A stretch of DNA of 33,331 bases from Chloroflexota bacterium (GTDB lineage Bacteria; Chloroflexota; Dormibacteria; Dormibacterales; Dormibacteraceae): the NCBI GenBank assembly GCA_005887735.1, contig VBII01000044.1, positions 1 through 33,331 on the forward strand, given 5' to 3'. Numbering within the stretch: the stretch's first letter is position 1; the number at the start of each line of letters is the position of its first letter. Both the position numbers and the translations under genes were made by a program. Positions 9,301 to 17,624 of this stretch are shown here, in pieces. The notes beneath the pieces were generated by a model, which had not been told where the DNA came from, did no database searches, and was given only the letters and a program-made list of their open reading frames with translations.

Positions 9301-9948
9301 GTCACTGAGCGTCGCGAGCAGCGAACTCTGCCGCTCGACCTGCAGGCCGAGGTCGCGTTCGACCGCGCGGCTGGTCAGCATCGCAAGGATGCCGAGGCCG
9401 AGCAACACCAGAGTCCAGATCAGGACGGTGCTCAGCGAGACCATGAGCTGGCTGACGGCGTAGACCCACAGCACACCCAGGCCGAGGATGGCGATGGCGA
9501 AGACGTAGCCGAACTGGCGTGTGTGCAGGCCCACTTCGAAGTGGAGAAACACCGTGGCAAAGCTCACCGCCGCCAGGGGAGGCAGGTCGTCGCCCAGCCA
9601 TCGCCCGGCCGTCCCCATCACGAGGACGGTGAGGACGGTCGCGATCGCCATCACGGGCAGCTGGATGAGCAGGCTCGAGCCGCGTGGCGAGAGCTTTGCC
9701 CACACCGCGACGACGGCAAAGACCACGCCTATGCCGATCAGGATCGCCTCTTCGCGCAGAACGGCAGCCGGCGGACGGGCTTCCCAGATCCGGTAGGCGA
9801 CGGCGCCGATGATCGCCGCGACGGCGGCTCCGTTGACCAGGGGCAAGGTCCACGGCCGGGTCGGCCGCGGAAGCCCGATCGCGGCCCACGCCGCCCCGAA
9901 CAGAGGATCGGCGGCGGGCGCCGGGGACATGCTCAGCTCTCTAGCCAA
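6394..9948 (-). CDS. Membrane PAS/GAF-GGDEF-EAL signalling protein (diguanylate cyclase/phosphodiesterase)
   Basis: 1184 aa. N-terminal TM segments, repeated PAS-like regions, a GAF-like region, ARLGGDEFAVL, VEALVRWNHP and DDFGTGYSSL motifs. Confidence 0.95.
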   Translation of the reverse strand: MARELSMSPAPAADPLFGAAWAAIGLPRPTRPWTLPLVNGAAVAAIIGAVAYRIWEARPPAAVLREEAILIGIGVVFAVVAVWAKLSPRGSSLLIQLPVMAIATVLTVLVMGTAGRWLGDDLPPLAAVSFATVFLHFEVGLHTRQFGYVFAIAILGLGVLWVYAVSQLMVSLSTVLIWTLVLLGLGILAMLTSRAVERDLGLQVERQSSLLATLSDLGEGLVITENGRFVAGNDAYVNLTGYTREQLAAMPTMIDLAPPEDRERLSTNLTKRLAGGDAPARYTSGIITKSGGRVEVEVAIHRVTTKRNQLLTLVSDISERRRAEAGERDTETRFRILFEQAQAGMAFTSLDGHITTVNPAFCELVGYSEAELRTLSLLDITHPDDVAALQDAMHAMLAGDEEGRRIEKRYTRKNGEHVWVDLTMRLVRSTAGKPMYFQTVAVDIRDRKRAEVLQAARFAVTQALVTSPGWDKAAPGVLEGLCRTLDWELAEYWEVDFNREAMHFVGSWKRPGRDTTAYEATASQVAYRRGEGLAGRVWEAGAPVAMPDLAGDTSVRSGAALAVGLHGIVGFPVRSGRRVVGMISLHTWAARGLDDGLIAVMNDVGSQIGEFVERKRAEVALQDSEKRMRSVLDNVSDGLATIDPAGIIESANPAVTKLFGYSEEELINQQSDVLIATTHRAAFDNYLQRRLNLDIPVSGAHETMGKRKNGSLFPLEFVVSSMQVGLRHLFIATLRDISERKAHTDALEYQALHDALTGLPNRSLFGDRLRQALLAARRNQKMFGVLLLDLDRFKDINDALGHDRGDSLLQEVTARLRGVLRATDTIARLGGDEFAVLTTDAKHPEDVVASARKILASLEGPFAIADQMVETGASIGIAMYPVHGDDPGTLLRRADVAMYVAKRSGGGYAMYQPEQEAQTLRRSGLAGELRRSIPQGELVLHYQPQVTLATGAVHTVEALVRWNHPREGLMPPDRFIPMAEETGIIHPLTAWVIDSALEQLCKWLNDGLDVSVSLNVSPRNIEDHSLEEMVARALGNFKVEPNRLTLEITEGVAMAAAAAKALHRLHEIGVRLALDDFGTGYSSLLYLMRLPVNEIKIDRSFVSALATDPDSGAIVRSAVGLGHNLGLRVVAEGLQDRMAEAVLVEAGCDAAQGFLIGRPVEAIEITALLTTQSGLAPQADQASL

Positions 9949-10011
9949 CTCGCAGAAAGATAACGGTCGGACCCCAAATTTGAGTTCACGGGAGATTAGA
10001 GGGAGGCTTCA

Positions 10012-10059
10012 CCTCCCCGCTTGCCGGCGAGGTCGGTGCCGAAGGCGCCGGGTGGGGAG
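10012..10059. repeat. Intergenic palindromic repeat, copy 2 (same family as 5596-5640)
   Basis: cctccccgcttgccggcgaggtcggtgccgaaggcgccgggtgggga: same layout, G/C-rich hairpin then a gaa-loop hairpin (ggtgcc-gaa-ggcgcc). Confidence 0.6.
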
Positions 10060-10095
10060 CCCGAAACCAACTTTTGACGAGGAGGCTGGAGCGGC

Positions 10096-10392
10096 TTACT
10101 TGCCGCTCTTGGTCTGGGGTCTCTGGGGCACCGTCCGCTTCAGGGGCGGCCGGCGGCCGGCGTGGAGCGGATTCACCTTCTCCCCGTCGCCGTCCTTGCG
10201 GCTGGCGCGGCCGGCGGTGGCATGGAGGGTCCGCAGCTTCGCCAGACGCTCCTTCTTGGCCGCCAGCGCGGTCTTCAGGGCGTCGGAAAGCTGGGTGTCG
10301 TTCATGGGCACGACCCGGAGCCGAGCTTCCAGCTCCAGGACCTCAACTTCGGCCCGGGTGAGTTCGAGATCGATCGTTTTAGACACTGTCAT
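10096..10392 (-). CDS. Hypothetical basic protein, 98 aa
   Basis: Complete ORF MTVSKTIDLELTRAEVEVLELEARLRVVPMNDTQ...; coiled-coil-like N-half and basic C-terminal tail; fits the gap between neighbouring genes. Confidence 0.5.
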   Translation of the reverse strand: MTVSKTIDLELTRAEVEVLELEARLRVVPMNDTQLSDALKTALAAKKERLAKLRTLHATAGRASRKDGDGEKVNPLHAGRRPPLKRTVPQRPQTKSGK

Positions 10393-10456
10393 CCTCTTCT
10401 ATACGGATCAAAGCTACTGAACCTGATAACTACCCCGCAAGTACCGAAGTTATGCC

Positions 10457-11461
10457 TTAGCCGACAACGCTGACCGCCGCGCTCGAGGAGCAATGCACTC
10501 CGGAGGCGCAGAGGTTGCCCTCCGTGATCTGCACCGTGAGTGTTCCAAAAGTCGCCGGGTAATTGGCCTGATAGGTGAGCACAACCATGACCAAACCTGG
10601 CTGGTAGGTCACAGCGAAGCCGGGCTGCGGACACGGCAATGGCGCCACGGACCCGCAGCTGTTCGAACCAACCCAACCGATGGGCGCCGCCGAGGGCTGA
10701 GGACCCGGCGTCCCCCCGGTATAGGCGAGCGTCACCTTGCAGCCTGCCCTTCCCGTGCAAGTGTTGCCCGCGAGAGATATGCGCTGGTACATCCAGAAGG
10801 TCGGCGAAATGGTGGCTCTGGCGCCCATGGCGTCGGTGACCTGGACGGTGAACTTGAGATAGCCCGACAGGCCGCCGAAGGTCCCGGAGAGCGACAGACC
10901 CGAGAGCGATGTCCCGGCCGGCAGCGGTCCCTGTGTCAGGTTGTAGCTGTACGGACCGACCCCGCCGCTCTGCTGCCCGAACCCACCACACACGCTCACG
11001 CATCCAAGCTCGACCCTGCAGTACTGGGCGCAGCCCGGGATCAGGCCGGCGGACAGCGGCGCGGCGACGCCGATCACTGCCGGCAGGCTCGCCGTGCTGC
11101 TGCCCGCGTCGGCGACCTGAATCGTGAATGAGAACGATCCGGCACCGGTCGGGTTGCCCGAGACGGAGCCGTCGGGCCCGAGCATCAATCCCGGCGGGAG
11201 CGCCCCGGTGCTGACAGTCCAGGCGTAGGGCGCCACGCCGCCAGTCGCGGCAAGGGCGACCGTCGCGTAAGCGACTCCGACCTCGCCGCCGTGGAACGGC
11301 GTGCTGGAGGCTTGCAAGGGCGCGGTCGGGGTCGGCGACGGCGAGGGGGTCGGGGAGGAGAGGTTAGCCACGGTCTTGGGGGGAGGCGCGCAGGCGAACA
11401 CAATGACGAAAGCAGCCGCCATCGCAGCTGCCCACCTTCCTCTCTTGGCTTCAGAACGCAC
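10457..11461 (-). CDS. Secreted lipoprotein with putative Ig-like (He_PIG-type) repeats
   Basis: N-terminal hydrophobic segment with a candidate lipobox Cys (FVIVFAC), Pro/Ser/Thr linker PTPSPSPTPTAP, and repeats of the type GVAPYAWTVSTGALPPGLMLGPDGSVSGNPTGAGSFSFTIQVADA. Confidence 0.75.
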   Translation of the reverse strand: MRSEAKRGRWAAAMAAAFVIVFACAPPPKTVANLSSPTPSPSPTPTAPLQASSTPFHGGEVGVAYATVALAATGGVAPYAWTVSTGALPPGLMLGPDGSVSGNPTGAGSFSFTIQVADAGSSTASLPAVIGVAAPLSAGLIPGCAQYCRVELGCVSVCGGFGQQSGGVGPYSYNLTQGPLPAGTSLSGLSLSGTFGGLSGYLKFTVQVTDAMGARATISPTFWMYQRISLAGNTCTGRAGCKVTLAYTGGTPGPQPSAAPIGWVGSNSCGSVAPLPCPQPGFAVTYQPGLVMVVLTYQANYPATFGTLTVQITEGNLCASGVHCSSSAAVSVVG

Positions 11462-11494
11462 GGAACGCGACGCGAATCTTAAGTCGCTACCGGG

Positions 11495-12613
11495 TCAATC
11501 GAGACTGATAGCGTCGCGCAGCTTGTCGAAAAAGCCCCGGGCGACCTTCTCCGGCTTGCCGGTCAGCCCCCCCACCTTTCGCAGAAGCGCCTTCTGCTCG
11601 GGGTTCAGGTCCTTGGGGATGACGACCTGCACCACCACGTACTGGTCGCCGCGCCGGCCGCCGCGCACGTCGGGCATGCCCCGGCCCTGGAGGCGGAACG
11701 ACTGCCCGTTTTGAGTGCCCGGGGGGATCGCGATCTCCACCGCGCCTTGCAGCGTGGGGATCTCGATCCGGTCCCCGAGCGCGGCCTGGACCATGTTGAC
11801 GCGGAGCTCGAAGACGATGTCCTGCTCGTGACGCGCCAGCTCCGGGTGCGCCTTCACGCGCAGCACCACATAGAGGTCGCCCGGCGGGCCGCCGCGCAGT
11901 CCGGCTTCCCCTTCGCCGCTGATCCGGATCTGCGAGCCGGTGTCCACGCCGGCCGGGATCTTCACCGCTAGCCGCGCCGCCTTCTGGACCCGCCCCTGGC
12001 CCCGGCACTGGTGGCACGGGTCCCGCAGGATGCGACCGGCGCCGCCGCACGTCGGGCACGTCGCGGTCGTGATCACCTGCCCGAAGAACGATTGGGCGGC
12101 GCGGCGGATCTGGCCCGAGCCGCCGCACCCTGGACAGTTGTCCTGCCCGGTTCCAGGCTCGGCCCCGCTGCCCGTGCACCGCTCGCACGTCGCGAGTCGC
12201 GAGACCTCGACCTGCTTCTCGACCCCCGTGAACGACTCTTCGAACGTGATCGTCATGTCGAAGCGAAGGTCGTCGCCTCGGTTGGAGCGCTCGCGGCGCG
12301 CACGGCCCCCGAATCCGCCGCCGAAAAATGTGTCGAAGATGTCCGCGAAGGGCATGTCCGAGAAATCGACGGCGGGTCCCCCCGCTCCCACCGCTGCGTG
12401 CCCGAACATGTCATAGCTGCGGCGGCGGTCAGGATCTGACAGGACCCCATAGGCCTCGCTTGCTTCCTTGAATCGAGCATGAGCCACCGCGTCGTCCGGG
12501 TTGCGGTCGGGATGCGAGTCCATCGCGATCTTGCGAAATGCCCGCTTCAGCTCGTCCGGCGAAGCCTGCCTGCCGACGCCGAGCACCTCGTAGTAGTCGC
12601 GCTTGACCGCCAC
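11495..12613 (-). CDS. dnaJ: Chaperone protein DnaJ
   Basis: J-domain with HPD (SHPDRNPDD), Gly/Phe region, CxxCxGxG-type zinc motifs (CERCTGSG, CPGCGGSG, CPTCGGAG, CHQCRGQG). Confidence 0.97.
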   Translation of the reverse strand: MAVKRDYYEVLGVGRQASPDELKRAFRKIAMDSHPDRNPDDAVAHARFKEASEAYGVLSDPDRRRSYDMFGHAAVGAGGPAVDFSDMPFADIFDTFFGGGFGGRARRERSNRGDDLRFDMTITFEESFTGVEKQVEVSRLATCERCTGSGAEPGTGQDNCPGCGGSGQIRRAAQSFFGQVITTATCPTCGGAGRILRDPCHQCRGQGRVQKAARLAVKIPAGVDTGSQIRISGEGEAGLRGGPPGDLYVVLRVKAHPELARHEQDIVFELRVNMVQAALGDRIEIPTLQGAVEIAIPPGTQNGQSFRLQGRGMPDVRGGRRGDQYVVVQVVIPKDLNPEQKALLRKVGGLTGKPEKVARGFFDKLRDAISLD

Positions 12614-12622
12614 AGGCGCCTG

Positions 12623-13171
12623 TTAGGCGGAGTCGCTGTCAGCAGGAAGCGCGGGCGGCCGGGCGACCTTGACGAGCGCCGGCCTCACCACACGATCGCG
12701 GACGCGGTAGCCGCGACGGAGCTCGGAGACAACCGTGTCTTCGGGATGCTCCGTGGACTCCTCATGCCCCACTGCCTCGTGAACCTTGGGGTCGAAGCGC
12801 TCGCCGACCGAGTCGATCGGCTGCAGACCATGGGCGCCCAGCGCCTCCTCGAGCTTGCGGACGCTGAGCTCCAGGCCTTTGACCCACGACTCATCGATGC
12901 CCTCGGGCTTGTGTTCGAGGACGTTCCTGAGGTCGTCGAGGACCGGCAGCAGGCGCCCGATCAGGTCGGCCGATGCATGCTGCATGGTCTCCAGCTGCTC
13001 CTGGCGCATGCGCTTTTTGTAGTTGTCGAAGTCGGCAGCAAGGCGAAGGTGGCGGTCACGGGCCTCAGCGTGCGCCGCCTCGAGCTCCGCGACCTTGCCT
13101 TCGAGCGGGGCTGTGGCCGGCTCGGGCTGGTCGTCGTGACGCGGGTCGTGCGGATGCTTGCGAGTCGTCAT
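12623..13171 (-). CDS. grpE: Nucleotide exchange factor GrpE
   Basis: Coiled-coil N-half, LAADFDNYKKRMRQEQ, LLPVLDDLRNVLE, and C-terminal RGYRVRDRVVRPALVKVA. Confidence 0.95.
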   Translation of the reverse strand: MTTRKHPHDPRHDDQPEPATAPLEGKVAELEAAHAEARDRHLRLAADFDNYKKRMRQEQLETMQHASADLIGRLLPVLDDLRNVLEHKPEGIDESWVKGLELSVRKLEEALGAHGLQPIDSVGERFDPKVHEAVGHEESTEHPEDTVVSELRRGYRVRDRVVRPALVKVARPPALPADSDSA

Positions 13172-13202
13172 CGATATGTAGATACCGCGCGAGCCGTCGA
13201 GC

Positions 13203-14219
13203 TCAAACTCCGACTTCCGCCATGCGGTCGCTGGCGCCTCGAGCCACCGCCTGCAGCCGGGCGACCGTCTGGCTGTAGGCCATGCGGGTCGGGCCGATCA
13301 CGCCCAGCACCCCTTTCAATCGTTCCGAAGGACCGTACGTCGTCAGCACGACCGCGCATCCCTGGAGCTGGCTCGTCATGTTTTCCGACCCGATCACGAT
13401 CTGCAGGTCCGATTCGCCTATCAGCTGGCGCAGCAGGATGGTCAGGTAACGCGTCTCCTCCAGCACCTCGAGCACCTGCGTCACGCGCGAGGATTCCGCG
13501 AACTCCGGGTGGCGCAAGAGATTGCGCACGCCGTCATGGACGACCAGGCTTTCGGATCCCTTTTCGTAGATGTCCAGGACGGCGATCACGCGCCCCAGCA
13601 GCTCCTTCTCCAGTCCGAGCGGCGCCGCGTCGTAGTGGCGGCGGGCCTCGTCGCTGGCCCGGCCACCCAGCGAGGCGTTGAGCCGGGCGGTCAGCCGGGT
13701 CAGCTGCGTCTGCGTGGCGGGCTCGGTCGTCGGGATCACCTGCTGGCGAAGCAAGTTGCCCTCGAGGAGCAGGATCAACAGAACCTCTTTTGGTTCCAGC
13801 GAGACCAGGTCGAGGTGCTTGATCCTGGCCATCGAGCCCTGGGGCGCGCTGGCGACGGATGCGTTCTGAGTCACGGCGGCGACCGTCATGGCCACGCGCT
13901 CGACCATCCCCTGAACGTCCGCGGGCGCAGTTCGCAGCTCGTCCGCGATGAAGCCCTTGATCCGGTCAGGGATCGGTTCGAGGTCCATGAGGAAATCGAC
14001 GAAGTAGCGGTAGCCGGAGTCGGTCGGCATGCGGCCGGCCGAGGTGTGGGGCTGGGTGAGATACCCGAGATCGGACAGCTCCGCGAGCTCGCTGCGGATC
14101 GTGGCCGATGACAGGTTTACGAAGTAGCGGCTCTGCAGCGCCTGCGAGCCGACCGGAACCGCATTCGTCGTGAACTCGTGCACGACCGCCCGCAAGATCG
14201 CCTGTTTTCTGTCTTCCAA
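13203..14219 (-). CDS. hrcA: Heat-inducible transcription repressor HrcA
   Basis: N-terminal ILRAVVHEFTTNAVPVGSQAL...LSSATIRSELAELSDLGYLTQPHTSAGRMPTDSGYRYFVD; C-terminal GVLGVIGPTRMAYSQTVARL. Confidence 0.97.
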   Translation of the reverse strand: MEDRKQAILRAVVHEFTTNAVPVGSQALQSRYFVNLSSATIRSELAELSDLGYLTQPHTSAGRMPTDSGYRYFVDFLMDLEPIPDRIKGFIADELRTAPADVQGMVERVAMTVAAVTQNASVASAPQGSMARIKHLDLVSLEPKEVLLILLLEGNLLRQQVIPTTEPATQTQLTRLTARLNASLGGRASDEARRHYDAAPLGLEKELLGRVIAVLDIYEKGSESLVVHDGVRNLLRHPEFAESSRVTQVLEVLEETRYLTILLRQLIGESDLQIVIGSENMTSQLQGCAVVLTTYGPSERLKGVLGVIGPTRMAYSQTVARLQAVARGASDRMAEVGV

Positions 14220-14228
14220 TTCGGTTTC

Positions 14229-14251
14229 AGCACTCTCCCGGGGAGAGTGCT
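14229..14251. promoter_or_regulatory. CIRCE element (HrcA operator)
   Basis: AGCACTC-TCCCGGGGA-GAGTGCT, the 7-bp core arms with 9-nt spacer of CIRCE, 9 nt upstream of the hrcA start. Confidence 0.95.
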
Positions 14252-14271
14252 AGATCAGGTTACAGGAGACT

Positions 14272-14604
14272 CTAGCCGTCCGAACCGTCGTCCGAGCTGT
14301 GGGAAGCGGCCGGCGCGGTGGCCGGCAGCGGTGCGGTGCATTTGCCGTCCTTGCCGCCGTTGCTCTGGGCGATCCCGCTCACGTAACGTCCGCCCTTTTT
14401 CGAGTGCGCCGCCTGCGAGACGTAATAGCCGTGGTTGCAGGGATGGTCGGTCGTGGCCTGGTGGCTGGAGCTGGATATGGGCGAGCTCGATCGCGTGGCG
14501 ACGAGGCGGGCGGCGATCGCCGCGTCGACGAGCACGAGCAAAATCACGATTACGGCGAGCACCGTCATGGCCGGGGCGAGTCGCGGCCAACCTCGCTGCA
14601 ACAT
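14272..14604 (-). CDS. Small single-pass membrane protein, unknown function
   Basis: 110 aa with one N-terminal TM (MTVLAVIVILLVLVDAAIAARLV) followed by a Ser/Thr/His-rich tail. Confidence 0.5.
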   Translation of the reverse strand: MLQRGWPRLAPAMTVLAVIVILLVLVDAAIAARLVATRSSSPISSSSHQATTDHPCNHGYYVSQAAHSKKGGRYVSGIAQSNGGKDGKCTAPLPATAPAASHSSDDGSDG

Positions 14605-14651
14605 GCCTGTGACTCATCAACGCCCGCGAATCGCGGAGCGGTCGCGCCCGA

Positions 14652-15761
14652 TCAAAGTACCGCGAGCGCGATCTGGTTGTGCAGGTCGAGGCCGCGGCGC
14701 GTGGGAACGATCCGGCCATCCACGCGCCGGACCAGGCCCTGGCGCTTCAGGCGATTGAGCTCGCGGTCGAAGCCCGCCGGCGCGGCCATGCCCTCCGCGG
14801 TGCGCAGGCCCAGCATCAGCGACTCGGCTGCCGCCTTGCGCGGATCGAGCTCCTCGCCGTCGGCTTTGGGGACCGGCGCCGCGGCGATGTAGTCACGAGG
14901 CCGCACGATGTTCCACCATCGCCACGCGTTCGCGCCGTCGGTGGCGTAGGAATGCGCGCCCGCGCCGGCGCCGTAGACCGGCCGGCAGCGCCAGTAAGCC
15001 TGGTTGTGGCGCGACTCGAAACCCCCGCCGCGAGCCCAGTTGGAGACCTCGTAGCGGTGATAGCCGGCGGCTTCCATCTCGGCACACGCCGCGTCGAGCT
15101 GGTCCCACTGCAGGTCGGTCTCGACCTCCGGCAGCGTGCCCTCCGCGCGGCGGCGATGAAGCAGGGTTCCTTCCTCGAACGAAAGGCAGTAGGTCGACAC
15201 ATGATCGGGACCCAGGGCGATGGCCCGTCGCAGCGTGTCGAGCCATGTTGGGAGGCTCTGGTATGGCACCGCGTAGATCAGGTCGATGCTGATGTTTGCC
15301 ATGCCTCCCTCACGGGCGAGACCGAACGCATGGGTGGCCTGAGCGGCGTCGGTCCTGCGCTCCAGCACCGCCAGCGCGCGCCGGTCGAATCCCTGCACGC
15401 CAAGGCTCAACCGGTTGACCCCACCTTCCTGCCAGGCGGCGATCTTGGACTCGTCCGTGCTGGCGGGATTTGCCTCCAGGGTCACCTCGGCGTCGGGCGC
15501 CACGTTGAAATTCGCCCGGATGAAATGCAGCAGCCTCGTTGCCAGCGGGGCCGGCAGCAGGCTTGGCGTCCCGCCGCCGAGGTAGACCGTCTCGAGCTGC
15601 TGGAAGGGATACCGCTCGCGAGCGAAGATCAGCTCGCGCTCCAGCGCGTCGACATAGTCCGGCATAAGGCGATCCATCCCGGCGTAGGCGTTGAAATCGC
15701 AATAGCCGCACTTGTGCTTACAAAAAGGAATGTGGATATAGAGGTGCCGGAAAGCCTGCAA
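14652..15761 (-). CDS. hemW: HemW-like radical SAM protein
   Basis: YIHIPFCKHKCGYCDFNAY, VYLGGGTPSLL, EANPAS, RLSLGVQGF. The track ORF begins at 15818, but the extra N-terminus (HAPLPSPLPYGERG) is encoded by a palindromic repeat; an in-frame TTG at 15761 gives a more typical start. Confidence 0.9.
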   Translation of the reverse strand: MQAFRHLYIHIPFCKHKCGYCDFNAYAGMDRLMPDYVDALERELIFARERYPFQQLETVYLGGGTPSLLPAPLATRLLHFIRANFNVAPDAEVTLEANPASTDESKIAAWQEGGVNRLSLGVQGFDRRALAVLERRTDAAQATHAFGLAREGGMANISIDLIYAVPYQSLPTWLDTLRRAIALGPDHVSTYCLSFEEGTLLHRRRAEGTLPEVETDLQWDQLDAACAEMEAAGYHRYEVSNWARGGGFESRHNQAYWRCRPVYGAGAGAHSYATDGANAWRWWNIVRPRDYIAAAPVPKADGEELDPRKAAAESLMLGLRTAEGMAAPAGFDRELNRLKRQGLVRRVDGRIVPTRRGLDLHNQIALAVL

Positions 15762-15763
15762 TC

Positions 15764-15786
15764 CCCTCTCCCCATAGGGGAGAGGG
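15764..15786. repeat. Perfect inverted repeat (10-bp arms, 3-nt loop) at the hemW start
   Basis: ccctctcccc-ata-ggggagaggg. Confidence 0.85.
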
Positions 15787-15814
15787 CTAGGGAGAGGGGC
15801 GTGCAAAGAAGTAG

Positions 15815-16138
15815 TCATACGCCCTTGATGGTGTACCGCTGCCCGCGCGCCGCCTCCAGCTCACGTTTCAGGTGATCGACCGCCTCCCGATCATTGGGCA
15901 CCAACTCCTTGATCCGCTGAGCGATGCGGTCCTCGGTTCGCGCGATCTGCCTGCCGATCTGCTCCACGTTCGCGTTCTGCGACCGGTAGCGCTCGCGCTT
16001 GCGCCAGAGGCGCGCGTGCTCCTCGCGCAGGTCGGCGACCGACCGCCGCACCTGGCAGTCCAGGCACCGCCCATCCCTGGTCTGCGTGCTCGCCACCTGC
16101 TTCCCGCAGTCGCGGCAGAAGACAAGAATCCCGGTCAC
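15815..16138 (-). CDS. Zinc-ribbon / coiled-coil small protein
   Basis: 107 aa with CRDCGKQ...CLDCQ, followed by a long charged helix. Confidence 0.65.
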   Translation of the reverse strand: MTGILVFCRDCGKQVASTQTRDGRCLDCQVRRSVADLREEHARLWRKRERYRSQNANVEQIGRQIARTEDRIAQRIKELVPNDREAVDHLKRELEAARGQRYTIKGV

Positions 16139-16584
16139 TTGAGGTCCACCACCATCGCCTTACTAAGTTCCCGCAGGCGCTCGGGTTGAATCTCGAACAC
16201 CGAGTCTGGCCGCCCGGCGGCCGCCCAGACCACCCCGTAACCGAACAGGTCGCGGTCCATGTACACGGGCACGTCGGTGGCGTGGCCGAAAGGCGGGACT
16301 CCGCCGATCGCGTAGCCGGTGGCCGTGCGGGCAGTGTCCGCGTCCGCCTTGGCCACCGGTTCCCCGGCGACCGCCGCAAGGCGGCCCTCATCGAGCCGGT
16401 TGGCTCCGCTGACCAGCGCGACCACCGGCCTGCCGGCTGCGATGAAGACAAGCGACTTCACGATCTGACCCACGTCGCACCCGACCGCGCCCGCGGCGTC
16501 CACCGCGGTGCGCGTGCCCTGGGGAAACTCCCGCACCGTCACCCCGAAGTCCGTGCTCGCCAGCCACGACTCGAATCGGTTCAC
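16135..16584 (-). CDS. YbaK/EbsC family aminoacyl-tRNA deacylase-like protein
   Basis: GCDVGQIVKSLVF...RPVVALVSGANRLD...TGYAIGGVPPFGH...YMDRDLF. Confidence 0.92.
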   Translation of the reverse strand: MNRFESWLASTDFGVTVREFPQGTRTAVDAAGAVGCDVGQIVKSLVFIAAGRPVVALVSGANRLDEGRLAAVAGEPVAKADADTARTATGYAIGGVPPFGHATDVPVYMDRDLFGYGVVWAAAGRPDSVFEIQPERLRELSKAMVVDLK

Positions 16585-16643
16585 GGATATAAAAGATAGG
16601 TCGCGGTTGCAAAACCCCGGTCACGGGCCACACTCTTGTCCGA

Positions 16644-17624
16644 ATGCTCAGCGCGCCAACGCGGGTCGTCGTCACCGGAGCCGCCGGCTTCATCGGCTCG
16701 CACCTCTGTGAGCGATTGCTCTTGGCGGGCCATGAGGTGGTCGGGATCGACAGCTTCAGCGACTACTACGAACGCGAACGCAAGGAGCAAAACCTCGGCG
16801 TCGCCCGCGCGCACGACAACTTCACCCTCGAGGAGACCGACCTCGTCGAGGCGGACCTGAAACGGATCCTGAACGGGGCGACCGTCGTCTTCCACCTCGC
16901 GGGCCAGCCAGGAGTGCGGCCTAGCTGGGGAGGCCACTTCGACCGCTACGTGCACGACAACATCGTCGCCACGCAGAGGCTTTTGGAATCGCTGCGCGAC
17001 ACGCACGTCGACAGGCTGGTGTTCGCGTCGAGCTCCTCTGTCTACGGCGACGCCGAGATGTTTCCCACCAAGGAGACCGCGCTTCCGCGACCAGTCTCGC
17101 CGTACGGCATGACCAAGCTGGCGGCCGAGCACCTCACCTTCGTCTATATGCGCAACTTCGGCATCCCCGCGATCTCGCTGCGCTATTTCACGGTGTACGG
17201 CCCGCGCCAGCGCCCTGACATGGCGTTCTGCCGATTCATGGAGGCGCTGGTCGAGGAGCAGGAGATCGAGGTGTTCGGCGACGGCGAGCAAACCCGCGAG
17301 TTCACCTACGTGTCAGACGCCGTGGACGGAACCGTGAAGGCGGCGTCGGCCGACGTCGTCGGCCACATCATCAACCTCGGCGGTGGCAGCCGCGTCACGG
17401 TAAACCGCGTGCTGGACACTTTGGAAGACATCAGCCGGATCAAGGTCAGGCGCCGGCAGCTGCCGGCTGCGCCGGGTGACCCGCGTCACACCGGCGCGTC
17501 GATCAATCTTGCCCGCGAGAAGCTGGGCTGGGAACCGCGCGTGTCGCTGCGCGAAGGCCTGGCGAAGCAGTGGGAATGGTTCCTGGCGATGTCGCCGGAG
17601 AGCCCCAGGGTCTCCCGTACCTAG
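16644..17624 (+). CDS. NAD-dependent epimerase/dehydratase (UDP-sugar epimerase-like)
   Basis: VVVTGAAGFIGSHLCERLL, FHLAGQPGVRPSW, FASSSSVYGDAE, YGMTKLAAEHL, RYFTVYGPRQRPDMAF. Confidence 0.93.
   Translation: MLSAPTRVVVTGAAGFIGSHLCERLLLAGHEVVGIDSFSDYYERERKEQNLGVARAHDNFTLEETDLVEADLKRILNGATVVFHLAGQPGVRPSWGGHFDRYVHDNIVATQRLLESLRDTHVDRLVFASSSSVYGDAEMFPTKETALPRPVSPYGMTKLAAEHLTFVYMRNFGIPAISLRYFTVYGPRQRPDMAFCRFMEALVEEQEIEVFGDGEQTREFTYVSDAVDGTVKAASADVVGHIINLGGGSRVTVNRVLDTLEDISRIKVRRRQLPAAPGDPRHTGASINLAREKLGWEPRVSLREGLAKQWEWFLAMSPESPRVSRT

Noticed and set aside
7300-9963. Long + strand ORFs 7300..8823 and 8890..9963
   Set aside because: Shadow ORFs opposite the GGDEF/EAL gene.
12479-15875. + strand ORFs 12479..13681, 13509..14111 and 14679..15875
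   Set aside because: Shadows of dnaJ/grpE/hrcA and hemW.
17621-17624. CTAG shared by the convergent stops of the epimerase and lipoprotein genes
   Set aside because: Real, but a common consequence of compact convergent genes.
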